Assembly: GCA_944321495.1 (NCBI GenBank) | Contig: CALULP010000021.1 | Coordinates: forward strand, 1-32,615 | Reading direction: 5' to 3' | DNA: 32,615 bases | DNA from: an uncultured Bacteroides sp. | GTDB taxonomy: Bacteria > Bacteroidota > Bacteroidia > Bacteroidales > Bacteroidaceae | In this document: one piece after another, positions 1-6,356 of the stretch | Layout of the letters: every line of letters begins with the position of its first letter | How positions within the stretch are numbered: the first letter of the stretch is position 1 | Program-made: the position numbers and the translations under genes | Notes under the pieces: generated by a model | Told to the model about the DNA's origin: nothing | What the model saw: only the letters and a program-made list of their open reading frames with translations | Databases searched by the model: none

Positions 1-23
1 GGGTTCCTTTCCGAAAGCGGGTG

Positions 24-54
24 CAAAGGTAGGCCTTATAACGGCAAACGCAAA
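24..54 (-). promoter_or_regulatory. Bacteroides-type promoter pointing left, out of the window
   Basis: Read on the minus strand, TTTG (51-54) is followed after 19 bp by TACCTTTG (24-31), which fits the Bacteroidetes primary sigma consensus TTTG-N19-21-TAnnTTTG. The transcript starts within about 20 bases of the window edge, so its gene lies outside. Confidence 0.7.
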
Positions 55-202
55 ACTTACGGGGAACTTTTTTGGAAGTTTTTTGAATGGAAAAACACAA
101 AGCACTGGAAAACTTGGAGTTAGGAATAAAAAAAAGACAAAGGGCTGCGGAAAAGGGGAAAGGACGTACACCATATATAATATTATAACACGGGGAGAGG
201 AA

Positions 203-268
203 AGTGGAGGGACGGAGCCGGGTTGGCAGCGGTATAACGCCAAGTTGGTAGCGGTACGGCGCTATAAA
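203..268. repeat. 22-bp tandem repeat, locus 1 (about 3 units)
   Basis: Two clear units (225-246 and 247-268) and one decayed unit (203-224) are in register at 22 bp. In this locus the core appears as GGTAGCG or GGCAGCG, the reverse complement of the CGCTACC core seen at 8984-9071 and 24790-24877, so this copy is inverted relative to the other two. Confidence 0.6.
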
Positions 269-321
269 TGGAGGATGGAAAGCACTAATATCATGGGAAA
301 TAAGGGGAAGGAAATCACTGC

Positions 322-1011
322 CTATTTATCCGCACTAAGCACTGCAAAGACTTGAGATGCAATTGATTTCATACCTTCAACTGAAGGATGTCCCCATTGT
401 TTATCAATATCATGCAAACGAATGTTTACAACGCCATAATGACGGCATATTTCAGCCATCGCCCCGGATATATCCGAAGATAATTCTGTATTTGTAATAT
501 TGTAAATCTTAGCCGAGGGGTAATTCCGTTTCAGAGAATCCAACAAATAACAAAAAGCCGGACGAAAGCTATAAAGTTGTTCCTTGAACCAATCAGAATA
601 ACAATTATCCCCCAAAGGAACTCCAGCCCAACTGTCATTGGTTCCTCCAAAAACCAAAATGATATCCGGTTGTCCTAAGTCAACCATGCGCGTTATAAAA
701 GAACGGTCTGAATAATCTGCCCCTTTATATCCGGTATGACATACTGTAGAACCAGAATACGAATTATTCCGCTCTAATTCATAATCCCCATTTTCCATCA
801 GATGATGCCACCACGTATCTTGTACATTCACTACATCGTTTTCTTTTTCCTCTCCAGGAACGCCATACCAACAAAGATTTGTATCCGGTTCCACATAGCC
901 ATAAAAAGTTGAATAAGAATCGCCAAGGATAGACACTTTTTGCTGGGCACCCACTGTGCACACCAACAGCAAGAAAAAAACGACCAAACTTGAACTTTTA
1001 AGATTGCACAT
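322..1011 (-). CDS. Secreted SGNH/GDSL-family hydrolase
   Basis: The product is a 229-residue SGNH-fold hydrolase, probably an esterase or acetylesterase acting outside the cytoplasm. The protein opens with a signal peptide (hydrophobic run SLVVFFLLLVC, then GAQQ). Family blocks are visible: ILGDSYSTF with the nucleophile serine just after the signal peptide, GGTNDSW (block III Gly/Asn) near the middle, and WGHPS near the C-terminus supplying the catalytic histidine. I chose the ATG at 1011 because the open frame further upstream runs back through the promoter at 1060-1091 and would place the signal peptide internally. It is a single gene, divergent from tdk. The substrate cannot be read from the sequence; de-O-acetylation of glycans is a common role in this family but is inference here. 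Confidence 0.8.
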   Translation of the reverse strand: MCNLKSSSLVVFFLLLVCTVGAQQKVSILGDSYSTFYGYVEPDTNLCWYGVPGEEKENDVVNVQDTWWHHLMENGDYELERNNSYSGSTVCHTGYKGADYSDRSFITRMVDLGQPDIILVFGGTNDSWAGVPLGDNCYSDWFKEQLYSFRPAFCYLLDSLKRNYPSAKIYNITNTELSSDISGAMAEICRHYGVVNIRLHDIDKQWGHPSVEGMKSIASQVFAVLSADK

Positions 1012-1059
1012 ATCGTATATAGGTATTAGATGTTCAACATTGCAGAATTTATGATAAGG

Positions 1060-1091
1060 CAAATGTACAAATACCACACGACATCTGCAAA
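1060..1091 (-). promoter_or_regulatory. Promoter of the SGNH hydrolase
   Basis: On the minus strand TTTG (1088-1091), 20 bp, then TACATTTG (1060-1067). This matches the Bacteroides consensus and would give a leader of about 40 nt before the ATG at 1011. Confidence 0.7.
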
Positions 1092-1107
1092 CAACTTCTG
1101 AAAAAGC

Positions 1108-1137
1108 TTGTATGGACACAGATTATCGCTATCTTTG
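1108..1137 (+). promoter_or_regulatory. Promoter of tdk
   Basis: TTG (1108-1110), 19 bp, then TATCTTTG (1130-1137). It sits back to back with the SGNH hydrolase promoter, the two -33 boxes being under 20 bp apart. It excludes an upstream ATG at 1112 as the tdk start and supports the ATG at 1160. Confidence 0.75.
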
Positions 1138-1159
1138 CAAAGATATCATAATAAATGCA

Positions 1160-1780
1160 ATGGTACTATTCTCTGAAGATCACATAAATGAGACCAATCG
1201 CAAAGGACGCATTGAAGTGATTTGCGGCTCCATGTTCTCCGGGAAAACCGAAGAACTGATCAGACGATTAAAACGCGCCAAATTTGCCAAACAACGTGTA
1301 GAAATCTTCAAGCCCGCTATCGACACGCGATATTCCAAAGCGGATGTAGTTTCGCACGACAGCCACACCATCCCCTCCACTCCTATTGATTCGTCGGCCA
1401 GCATACTACTGTTTACTTCGGAAATCGATGTGGTAGGTATTGACGAAGCCCAATTCTTCGACCAAGGACTAATAGAAGTATGCAACCATCTGGCCAACAA
1501 CGGAATCCGGGTGATTGTCGCAGGACTTGACATGGATTTCAGAGGAAAGCCTTTTGGCCCTATGCCCGGATTATGCGCCATTGCAGACGAGGTTTCCAAA
1601 GTACATGCCATTTGCGTAAAATGCGGCCAATTGGCTGTATTTTCCCACCGCACCGTAAAAGCCAGCCAGCAAATTCTTTTAGGGGAAACTGAAGAATATG
1701 AACCCTTATGCCGTGCTTGCTACCAGGAAGCCATAGCCGAAAAACTTGACAGGAACGAGGAAACAAAAAAACTTCCCTAA
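1160..1780 (+). CDS. tdk: Thymidine kinase (type II, zinc-binding)
   Basis: Cytoplasmic salvage enzyme that phosphorylates thymidine to dTMP using ATP. The 206-residue protein has the P-loop CGSMFSGKT near residue 23, the Walker B-like GIDEAQFF, the lasso and substrate loop [15 protein letters not shown], and four zinc cysteines as CVKC and CRAC pairs toward the C-terminus. The size and the MVLFSEDH start match Bacteroides thymidine kinases as I remember them. An upstream in-frame ATG at 1112 lies before the -7 box and is rejected. The next gene begins 14 bp after the stop, so the two are probably co-transcribed. Confidence 0.95.
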   Translation: MVLFSEDHINETNRKGRIEVICGSMFSGKTEELIRRLKRAKFAKQRVEIFKPAIDTRYSKADVVSHDSHTIPSTPIDSSASILLFTSEIDVVGIDEAQFFDQGLIEVCNHLANNGIRVIVAGLDMDFRGKPFGPMPGLCAIADEVSKVHAICVKCGQLAVFSHRTVKASQQILLGETEEYEPLCRACYQEAIAEKLDRNEETKKLP

Positions 1781-1794
1781 CCCTCTTTAACCAT

Positions 1795-2976
1795 ATGGAA
1801 CGTAAAAAGATAACTTTTGACAGTTTTATTCGCGGCATTATCATCACAGTCGTTATCATCGGAATATTAGCACTGTTCAAGCATTTGAGCAGTGTGCTGC
1901 TACCGTTCTTTATAGCCTGGCTGGCTGCTTACCTCATCTACCCATTGGTCACATTTTTCCAATATCGGATGAGAGTGAAGAACCGTATGGCTTCGATTTT
2001 TTGCGCCATGCTGACCCTCCTTGCCGTAGGAGTAGCCGCATTCTATCTATTAATACCACCTATAATACAGGAATTCAGCCGAGTCAAAGACCTTTTGGTT
2101 GAATATTTCTCCACCCATGCACATGCCGGAAACATCCCCAGTACCCTTACCGACTTTCTGCGTGAACAAATAGACCCACAGATACTTAAACGCATACTAC
2201 AAGAAGACAACATTCTGGAAGCTATCAAAGCCACCATTCCCGGCGTATGGAATCTACTGTCCGAATCCATCAACATACTATTCAGTGTTTTTACCATTTT
2301 CATTATCTTACTGTATATTGTGTTCATATTGATGGATTATGAAAGTATCGCCAGCGGCTGGATAAGGCTTATCCCCATCAAATACAGGGACTTCGTAACC
2401 AACATCTGCAACGACATCAAGGATGGCATGAACCGATACTTCCGCGGGCAAGCCCTTGTGGCACTCTGCGTGGGAATATTATTCAGTATCGGGTTCCTGA
2501 TTATTGATTTTCCACTTGCCATCGGATTAGGATTATTTATCGGGTTCCTGAACTTAGTCCCCTACTTACAAATCATTGGCTTCATCCCCACCATCTTGCT
2601 GACCATCCTTAAAGCCGCAGATACCGGTGGAAACTTTTGGGTTATCTTGGCGGGTGCCCTGCTTGTCTTTGTCGTAGTACAAATCATCGAAGATGCTATA
2701 TTAGTACCACGCATCATGGGCAAGATTACCGGACTGAATCCTGCCATCATCTTGCTTTCCTTGTCCGTCTGGGGCGCATTGATGGGGATGCTGGGGATGA
2801 TTATCGCCCTCCCCTTGACCAGCCTGATGCTCTCTTATTACCAACGTTTCATTATCAATAAAGAGAACATCCATAGCCTGCAATCACCTCCTCCCGTCTC
2901 TACAGAAAGAAATACGCCCGACAAACAAGACACTCAGCAGCCCCCTGTTACAGGTGCTTCAGAGTGCGAATTTTGA
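1795..2976 (+). CDS. AI-2E family transporter (PerM/TqsA-like membrane protein)
   Basis: A 393-residue polytopic inner-membrane protein of the AI-2E exporter superfamily (PF01594). A double hydrophobic segment near residues 15-50 is followed by another near 65-90, then a soluble helical stretch (about 90-145), further membrane spans, and a typical C-terminal core with long Leu/Ile/Gly helices and the family-like IIEDAILVPRIMG and ALPLT signatures. The tail after about residue 355 is hydrophilic, Pro/Thr/Gln-rich and probably disordered. Family members have been linked to autoinducer-2 export, Na+/H+ antiport and other substrates, so the substrate is left open. It follows tdk by 14 bp. Confidence 0.85.
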   Translation: MERKKITFDSFIRGIIITVVIIGILALFKHLSSVLLPFFIAWLAAYLIYPLVTFFQYRMRVKNRMASIFCAMLTLLAVGVAAFYLLIPPIIQEFSRVKDLLVEYFSTHAHAGNIPSTLTDFLREQIDPQILKRILQEDNILEAIKATIPGVWNLLSESINILFSVFTIFIILLYIVFILMDYESIASGWIRLIPIKYRDFVTNICNDIKDGMNRYFRGQALVALCVGILFSIGFLIIDFPLAIGLGLFIGFLNLVPYLQIIGFIPTILLTILKAADTGGNFWVILAGALLVFVVVQIIEDAILVPRIMGKITGLNPAIILLSLSVWGALMGMLGMIIALPLTSLMLSYYQRFIINKENIHSLQSPPPVSTERNTPDKQDTQQPPVTGASECEF

Positions 2977-3005
2977 CTACACGGAAGATATTTACCGAAA
3001 AAGCC

Positions 3006-3035
3006 TTGCATATTCAACGAAAGTCAGTATCTTTG
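3006..3035 (+). promoter_or_regulatory. Promoter of tRNA-Lys
   Basis: TTG (3006-3008), 19 bp, then TATCTTTG (3028-3035), about 28 bp before the mature 5' end of the tRNA. Confidence 0.75.
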
Positions 3036-3063
3036 CACCCGCTTAACGGCAAAAAACAGGTCA

Positions 3064-3136
3064 GATTCGCTAGCTCAGCAGGTAGAGCACAACACTTTTA
3101 ATGTTGGGGTCTTGGGTTCGAGCCCCAAGCGAATCA
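3064..3136 (+). tRNA. tRNA-Lys (anticodon TTT)
   Basis: A full cloverleaf can be drawn: acceptor GATTCGC/GCGAATC, D stem GCTC/GAGC, anticodon stem CAACA/TGTTG around loop CTTTTAA, variable loop GGGTC, T stem TTGGG/CCCAA with loop TTCGAGC, discriminator A. CCA is not encoded. The anticodon TTT reads lysine codons AAA and AAG. Confidence 0.97.
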
Positions 3137-3145
3137 CTGGGAATC

Positions 3146-3178
3146 AAGCGGTTACTTAAAACAGGTAACCGCTTTTTT
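3146..3178 (+). terminator. Intrinsic terminator after tRNA-Lys
   Basis: Perfect 10-bp stem AAGCGGTTAC/GTAACCGCTT with a 9-nt loop, running into a six-T tract. It lies ten bases past the tRNA. Confidence 0.9.
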
Positions 3179-3255
3179 CGTATCTCCACCCAGTTTTTTT
3201 TACATCTGATGTAAACCGAAATGTAAACTGACAAAATCACACGGATGAAACATAC

Positions 3256-3311
3256 AATACTCCCTTTCCGCATTCCGCGGGAATGAGAGGGGAAGTATCA
3301 GTCATTTTTTT
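3256..3311 (+). terminator. Terminator-like imperfect hairpin
   Basis: Inner stem CATTCC/GGAATG closes a three-base loop; outer segments TTT/AGA, CCC/GGG and ATACT/AGTAT pair with small bulges. A seven-T run follows about six bases after the stem. It could be a second terminator for tRNA-Lys read-through or the 3' end of a short transcript; I see no good promoter directly before it. Confidence 0.45.
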
Positions 3312-3398
3312 GCTTTGGAGCAATACATGTGCCTGCAAACAGCAACGGATATCGAATGAAAGGATTATGCCGGTATACAACATCTCGACTTTTTTCCA

Positions 3399-3406
3399 TA
3401 TCTTTG
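3399..3406 (+). promoter_or_regulatory. -7 box for the DUF5063 operon
   Basis: TATCTTTG matches TAnnTTTG exactly. A clear TTTG is missing at the expected -33 position. The leader to the ATG at 3455 would be about 42 nt. Confidence 0.6.
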
Positions 3407-3454
3407 CATAACAGTAGCAAAGTAACCTGCTTTGCAAAAGAGACATAAAGAAAC

Positions 3455-4060
3455 ATGAGAATGAAAAAAGAAAGCCAAGTGATATTCGACCGGAACGTGG
3501 CAGAATTTGTAACAGTTGCAGCCGAATTCTGCAACTATCTGGAGCAAGCCGAAACTATAAAGCGTGCCACTTTTGTCGATACTACACTGAAAATATTGCC
3601 GTTACTCTACCTGAAAACCGCCATGCTCCCTGAATGCCACACCATAGGCGAAGAATTGCCGGAAAAGTACGTGACCGAGGAAACTTACGAAGTGTTGCGT
3701 ATGAACCTTGCCGGTGTATTGGCTGAAGGAGACACATACTTGGATGTATTTGTGGAAGACATGAAATACAGCGACCAGCCCATCACCAAATATATATCAG
3801 AAGATTTGGCGGACATTTACCAAGATATCAAAGATTTCATTTTTGTTTTCCAGTTGGGGCTAAACGAAACCATGAATGATTCGCTTGCTATTTGCCAGGA
3901 AAATTTCCGGACATATTGGGGGCAAAAACTGGTCAACACCTTGCGCGCTCTCCATGAGGTAAAATATTCACAAACAGATGACGAAGAAGACGAATGCCAG
4001 TGCGAGGACAATGATGGCGACTGCAACTGCGGTTGCCACGGACACCATCATCATGAATAA
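3455..4060 (+). CDS. DUF5063 domain-containing protein with Cys/His-rich tail
   Basis: A 201-residue helical, acidic protein that I recognise as DUF5063, a family of unknown function found in Bacteroidetes beside a 3'-5' exonuclease. There is no signal peptide or membrane segment. The last ~27 residues are strikingly different: an acidic run (DDEEDE) followed by a cluster of five cysteines and five histidines (ECQCED, DCNCGCHGHHHHE), which looks like a metal-binding tail. The start is ATG 3455; an ATG two codons later (3461) is equally plausible. The exonuclease gene begins 12 bp after the stop and the RlmI-like methyltransferase follows, so a joint role in RNA handling is a reasonable inference, no more. 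Confidence 0.8.
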   Translation: MRMKKESQVIFDRNVAEFVTVAAEFCNYLEQAETIKRATFVDTTLKILPLLYLKTAMLPECHTIGEELPEKYVTEETYEVLRMNLAGVLAEGDTYLDVFVEDMKYSDQPITKYISEDLADIYQDIKDFIFVFQLGLNETMNDSLAICQENFRTYWGQKLVNTLRALHEVKYSQTDDEEDECQCEDNDGDCNCGCHGHHHHE

Positions 4061-4072
4061 AGGGAACAAGAA

Positions 4073-4684
4073 ATGATCATCATCAAACGGAGCATCAACA
4101 AAGAAACGCTAAACGAACTGCCCAAAGTGCTTTTTCAAGGACAAATACACGTAGCGCAAACACCCGGAGAGGCTGAAAAAGCCATTGAGTACTTGAAAAG
4201 ATATACACGAGTAGGCATAGATAGCGAAACACGCCCTTCCTTCAGCAAGGGAAGACAGTACAAAGTGGCTTTGCTGCAAATATCATCAGAAGACCATTGT
4301 TTTTTATTCCGGCTCAACCTGACTGGGTTGACCCTGCCGGTCATTACTTTCCTGGAAAGCCCGGACATCACCAAAGTAGGACTTTCGCTGCACGATGACT
4401 TCACGATGCTGCACAAACGCGCCCCATTCCAGCCACGTGCTTGCATAGAGCTTCAGGAGTATGTACGGACTTTTGGCATTGAAGACAAAAGCCTCCAAAA
4501 GATATACGGCATTTTGTTTAACGAGAAAATTTCGAAATCACAACGCCTTTCCAATTGGGAAGCTCCGGAACTGACCGAACCCCAAAAGCGCTATGCAGCT
4601 ACCGATGCATGGGCATGCCTCAACATATACAACCGGCTTCAGGAATTAAAAAGGACAGGAGATTACAGAATAAACGAGGAATAA
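4073..4684 (+). CDS. DEDDy 3'-5' exonuclease domain protein (RNase D-like)
   Basis: A 203-residue stand-alone 3'-5' exonuclease domain (PF01612 type). Exo I is GIDSETRP (Asp50, Glu52), Exo II lies in KVGLSLHDDFTML near residue 105, and Exo III is YAATDAWACLNIY near residue 175, where the Tyr makes it the DEDDy subclass. All catalytic acids are present. There is no HRDC or polymerase domain, so it is shorter than classical RNase D. It sits 12 bp after the DUF5063 gene and 41 bp before an rRNA methyltransferase gene, which favours an RNA substrate, though DNA repair cannot be excluded. Confidence 0.9.
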   Translation: MIIIKRSINKETLNELPKVLFQGQIHVAQTPGEAEKAIEYLKRYTRVGIDSETRPSFSKGRQYKVALLQISSEDHCFLFRLNLTGLTLPVITFLESPDITKVGLSLHDDFTMLHKRAPFQPRACIELQEYVRTFGIEDKSLQKIYGILFNEKISKSQRLSNWEAPELTEPQKRYAATDAWACLNIYNRLQELKRTGDYRINEE

Positions 4685-4725
4685 ACAAAAAGGGGAATCA
4701 CCATTCATTCTCAATTACATTTTCT

Positions 4726-5910
4726 ATGCATAAAGTACATCTTAAACCCGGGAAAGAAGAATCGCTGAAAAGATTCCATCCGTGGGTATTTTCAGGCGCC
4801 ATCGCGCATATTGACGGAGAACCAGAAGAAGGGGAAATTGTGGAAGTATACACCTCGAAAAAAGAATTCATTGCCAAAGGACACTTCCAAATCGGAAGCA
4901 TTGCCGTACGGGTGCTGACTTTTGCCCCCGATGAAACGATTGATTCTGATTTCTGGAAGCGCAAACTGAGCATCGCCTACGACATGCGCCACAGCATAGG
5001 CCTGACAGAACGTCCGGACAACAATACATACCGGCTTGTACATGGCGAAGGAGACAATTTGCCCGGACTGGTGATAGACATCTATGCACGTACGGCCGTA
5101 ATGCAGGCTCATTCCGCCGGCATGCACCTGGAACGAATGGCTATTGCCGATGCCTTGGCAGAAGTACTGAATGGCCGAATAGACAATATCTATTACAAAT
5201 CAGAAAACACACTTCCATACAAAGCAGACCTTTTTCCGGAAAACGGTTTCCTAAAAGGAGGAAATGCCGACAATATAGCCATGGAGTATGGATTGAAATT
5301 CCACATCGATTGGCTAAAGGGACAAAAAACCGGCTTTTTTGTAGACCAACGGGAAAACCGTGCATTGCTGGAACGCTATGCACAAGGAAGACGGGTATTG
5401 AACATGTTCTGCTACACCGGCGGCTTTTCAGTATATGCCATGCGGGGAGGAGCCACTTTGGTCCATTCAGTAGACAGCTCGGGAAAAGCCATCGACCTGA
5501 CAAACCAAAACATGGAGTTAAACTTCCCGGCAGATACCCGCCACCAGGCTTTTGCTGAAGATGCATTCAAATACTTGGAGCGAATGGATGACACGATGTA
5601 CGACCTGATTGTATTAGACCCTCCGGCGTTTGCCAAACACCGCGATGCCTTGCGCAACGCATTGCTGGGCTACCGTAAATTAAATCAAAAGGCCTTCGAG
5701 AAAATCAGGCCCGGAGGTATCTTGTTCACCTTTTCGTGCTCCCAGGCAGTCAGCAAAGAGAATTTCCGTACCGCAGTCTTCACAGCAGCGGCTTTATCGG
5801 GACGCAATGTACGCATCCTGCACCAGCTGACCCAACCGGCAGACCACCCCGTAAACATCTATCATCCGGAAGGAGAATATCTGAAAGGACTGATATTATA
5901 TGTAGAATAA
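4726..5910 (+). CDS. Class I SAM-dependent rRNA methyltransferase (RlmI-like)
   Basis: A 394-residue protein with a PUA RNA-binding domain at the N-terminus (about 1-80, including HPWVFSGAI) and a Rossmann methyltransferase domain from about 185 on: FVDQRENR, NMFCYTGGFSVYAM (motif I, SAM binding), VDSSGKAI (motif II), and LIVLDPPAFAKH (motif IV). The layout and length match RlmI/RlmK-type 23S rRNA m5C methyltransferases. The ATG at 4726 is chosen because it starts the PUA domain (MHKVHLKPG); the frame is open upstream but that part lies inside the exonuclease gene. It is the last gene of the DUF5063-exonuclease-methyltransferase unit. The exact target nucleotide is not inferable. Confidence 0.9.
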   Translation: MHKVHLKPGKEESLKRFHPWVFSGAIAHIDGEPEEGEIVEVYTSKKEFIAKGHFQIGSIAVRVLTFAPDETIDSDFWKRKLSIAYDMRHSIGLTERPDNNTYRLVHGEGDNLPGLVIDIYARTAVMQAHSAGMHLERMAIADALAEVLNGRIDNIYYKSENTLPYKADLFPENGFLKGGNADNIAMEYGLKFHIDWLKGQKTGFFVDQRENRALLERYAQGRRVLNMFCYTGGFSVYAMRGGATLVHSVDSSGKAIDLTNQNMELNFPADTRHQAFAEDAFKYLERMDDTMYDLIVLDPPAFAKHRDALRNALLGYRKLNQKAFEKIRPGGILFTFSCSQAVSKENFRTAVFTAAALSGRNVRILHQLTQPADHPVNIYHPEGEYLKGLILYVE

Positions 5911-5995
5911 AGTGCTAACAGACGCAAATAAATCCACAAAGGAAGCACCTTATTAGCAAAAAAGAGTTAATACACGGTACTATTTTGCGAGAATA

Positions 5996-6027
5996 TTTGG
6001 AGGTATGCCTAAAAGCCTCTACTTTTG
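5996..6027 (+). promoter_or_regulatory. Promoter of an orphan short transcript
   Basis: TTTG (5996-5999), 20 bp, then TACTTTTG (6020-6027): a full consensus match. A terminator lies only about 40 bp beyond the expected start and no plus-strand gene follows. Confidence 0.75.
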
Positions 6028-6031
6028 CACT

Positions 6032-6100
6032 GTGTTTTTCATGGTATTAGATTTAAGGTTAATAAAGATTGGGTGTCTGGGATAGATACCCTTCTTTTTT
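6032..6100 (+). ncRNA. Putative small RNA of about 70 nt
   Basis: The transcript predicted from the promoter at 5996-6027 runs through an A/T-rich segment and ends at the hairpin GGGTGTCT/AGATACCC (6071-6090) followed by TTCTTTTTTT. The downstream gene is on the opposite strand, so this is not a 5' leader. Within it a 14-codon frame (6041-6085, MVLDLRLIKIGCLG) is open, so a micro-peptide is an alternative to a non-coding RNA. I have the impression that this segment resembles recurrent short elements of Bacteroides genomes, but cannot verify it or name an Rfam family. Confidence 0.5.
6071..6100 (+). terminator. Intrinsic terminator of the short transcript
   Basis: 8-bp stem GGGTGTCT/AGATACCC (one G-T pair) with a 5-nt loop, followed by a strong T tract (TTCTTTTTTT). 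Confidence 0.85.
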
Positions 6101-6356
6101 TATATACCTTTCCCTTCCGATTTAAGAATCCATTTCCCCACAAAACTTACCCAAGAGCCAGAAGACAGTCGCCTCAAATCCATCATCCAACTCCTTGCGA
6201 CCGGGAAGAGAAATACAAAAGGCGGCATGCACGACAGCCTCTATCCGGCCATTCATACATGCCACCCTCAATATCACAAGGAAGCATTCAGAAAAATCCC
6301 CTGTTTGTACCGGCCACTATCCGGTATGTTTTATCCGCATTTATCTACCTTACCAA
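6101..6356. other. Intergenic spacer before the GH3 gene end
   Basis: Nothing recognisable: no domain-bearing frame, promoter box or clear hairpin. It separates the plus-strand short transcript from the convergent GH3 gene. Confidence 0.4.

Larger units (their letters stand above)
1..321. other. Intergenic region at left window edge
   Basis: No convincing gene is seen here. It holds a leftward promoter (24-54) and a short 22-bp tandem repeat (203-268), both listed separately. A plus-strand open frame of about 90 codons crosses the repeat, but it has no recognisable domain and an odd Lys/Gly/Thr-rich composition, so I do not call it. Confidence 0.6.
3179..3454. other. Intergenic region between tRNA-Lys and the DUF5063 operon
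   Basis: No gene seen. It holds a 17-bp palindrome (TTTACATC, T, GATGTAAA at 3199-3215) with a second ATGTAAAC at 3221-3228, a long imperfect hairpin (3256-3311), and the promoter box at 3399-3406. A minus-strand open frame here runs back through the tRNA and is spurious. Confidence 0.55.

Noticed and set aside
83..355. Small plus-strand gene of 90 codons at the left edge
   Set aside because: No domain, runs through the 22-bp repeat and into the convergent hydrolase gene; composition is that of intergenic DNA.
3070..3273. Minus-strand small gene after tRNA-Lys
   Set aside because: Its C-terminal third is the tRNA gene read antisense, a common spurious call.
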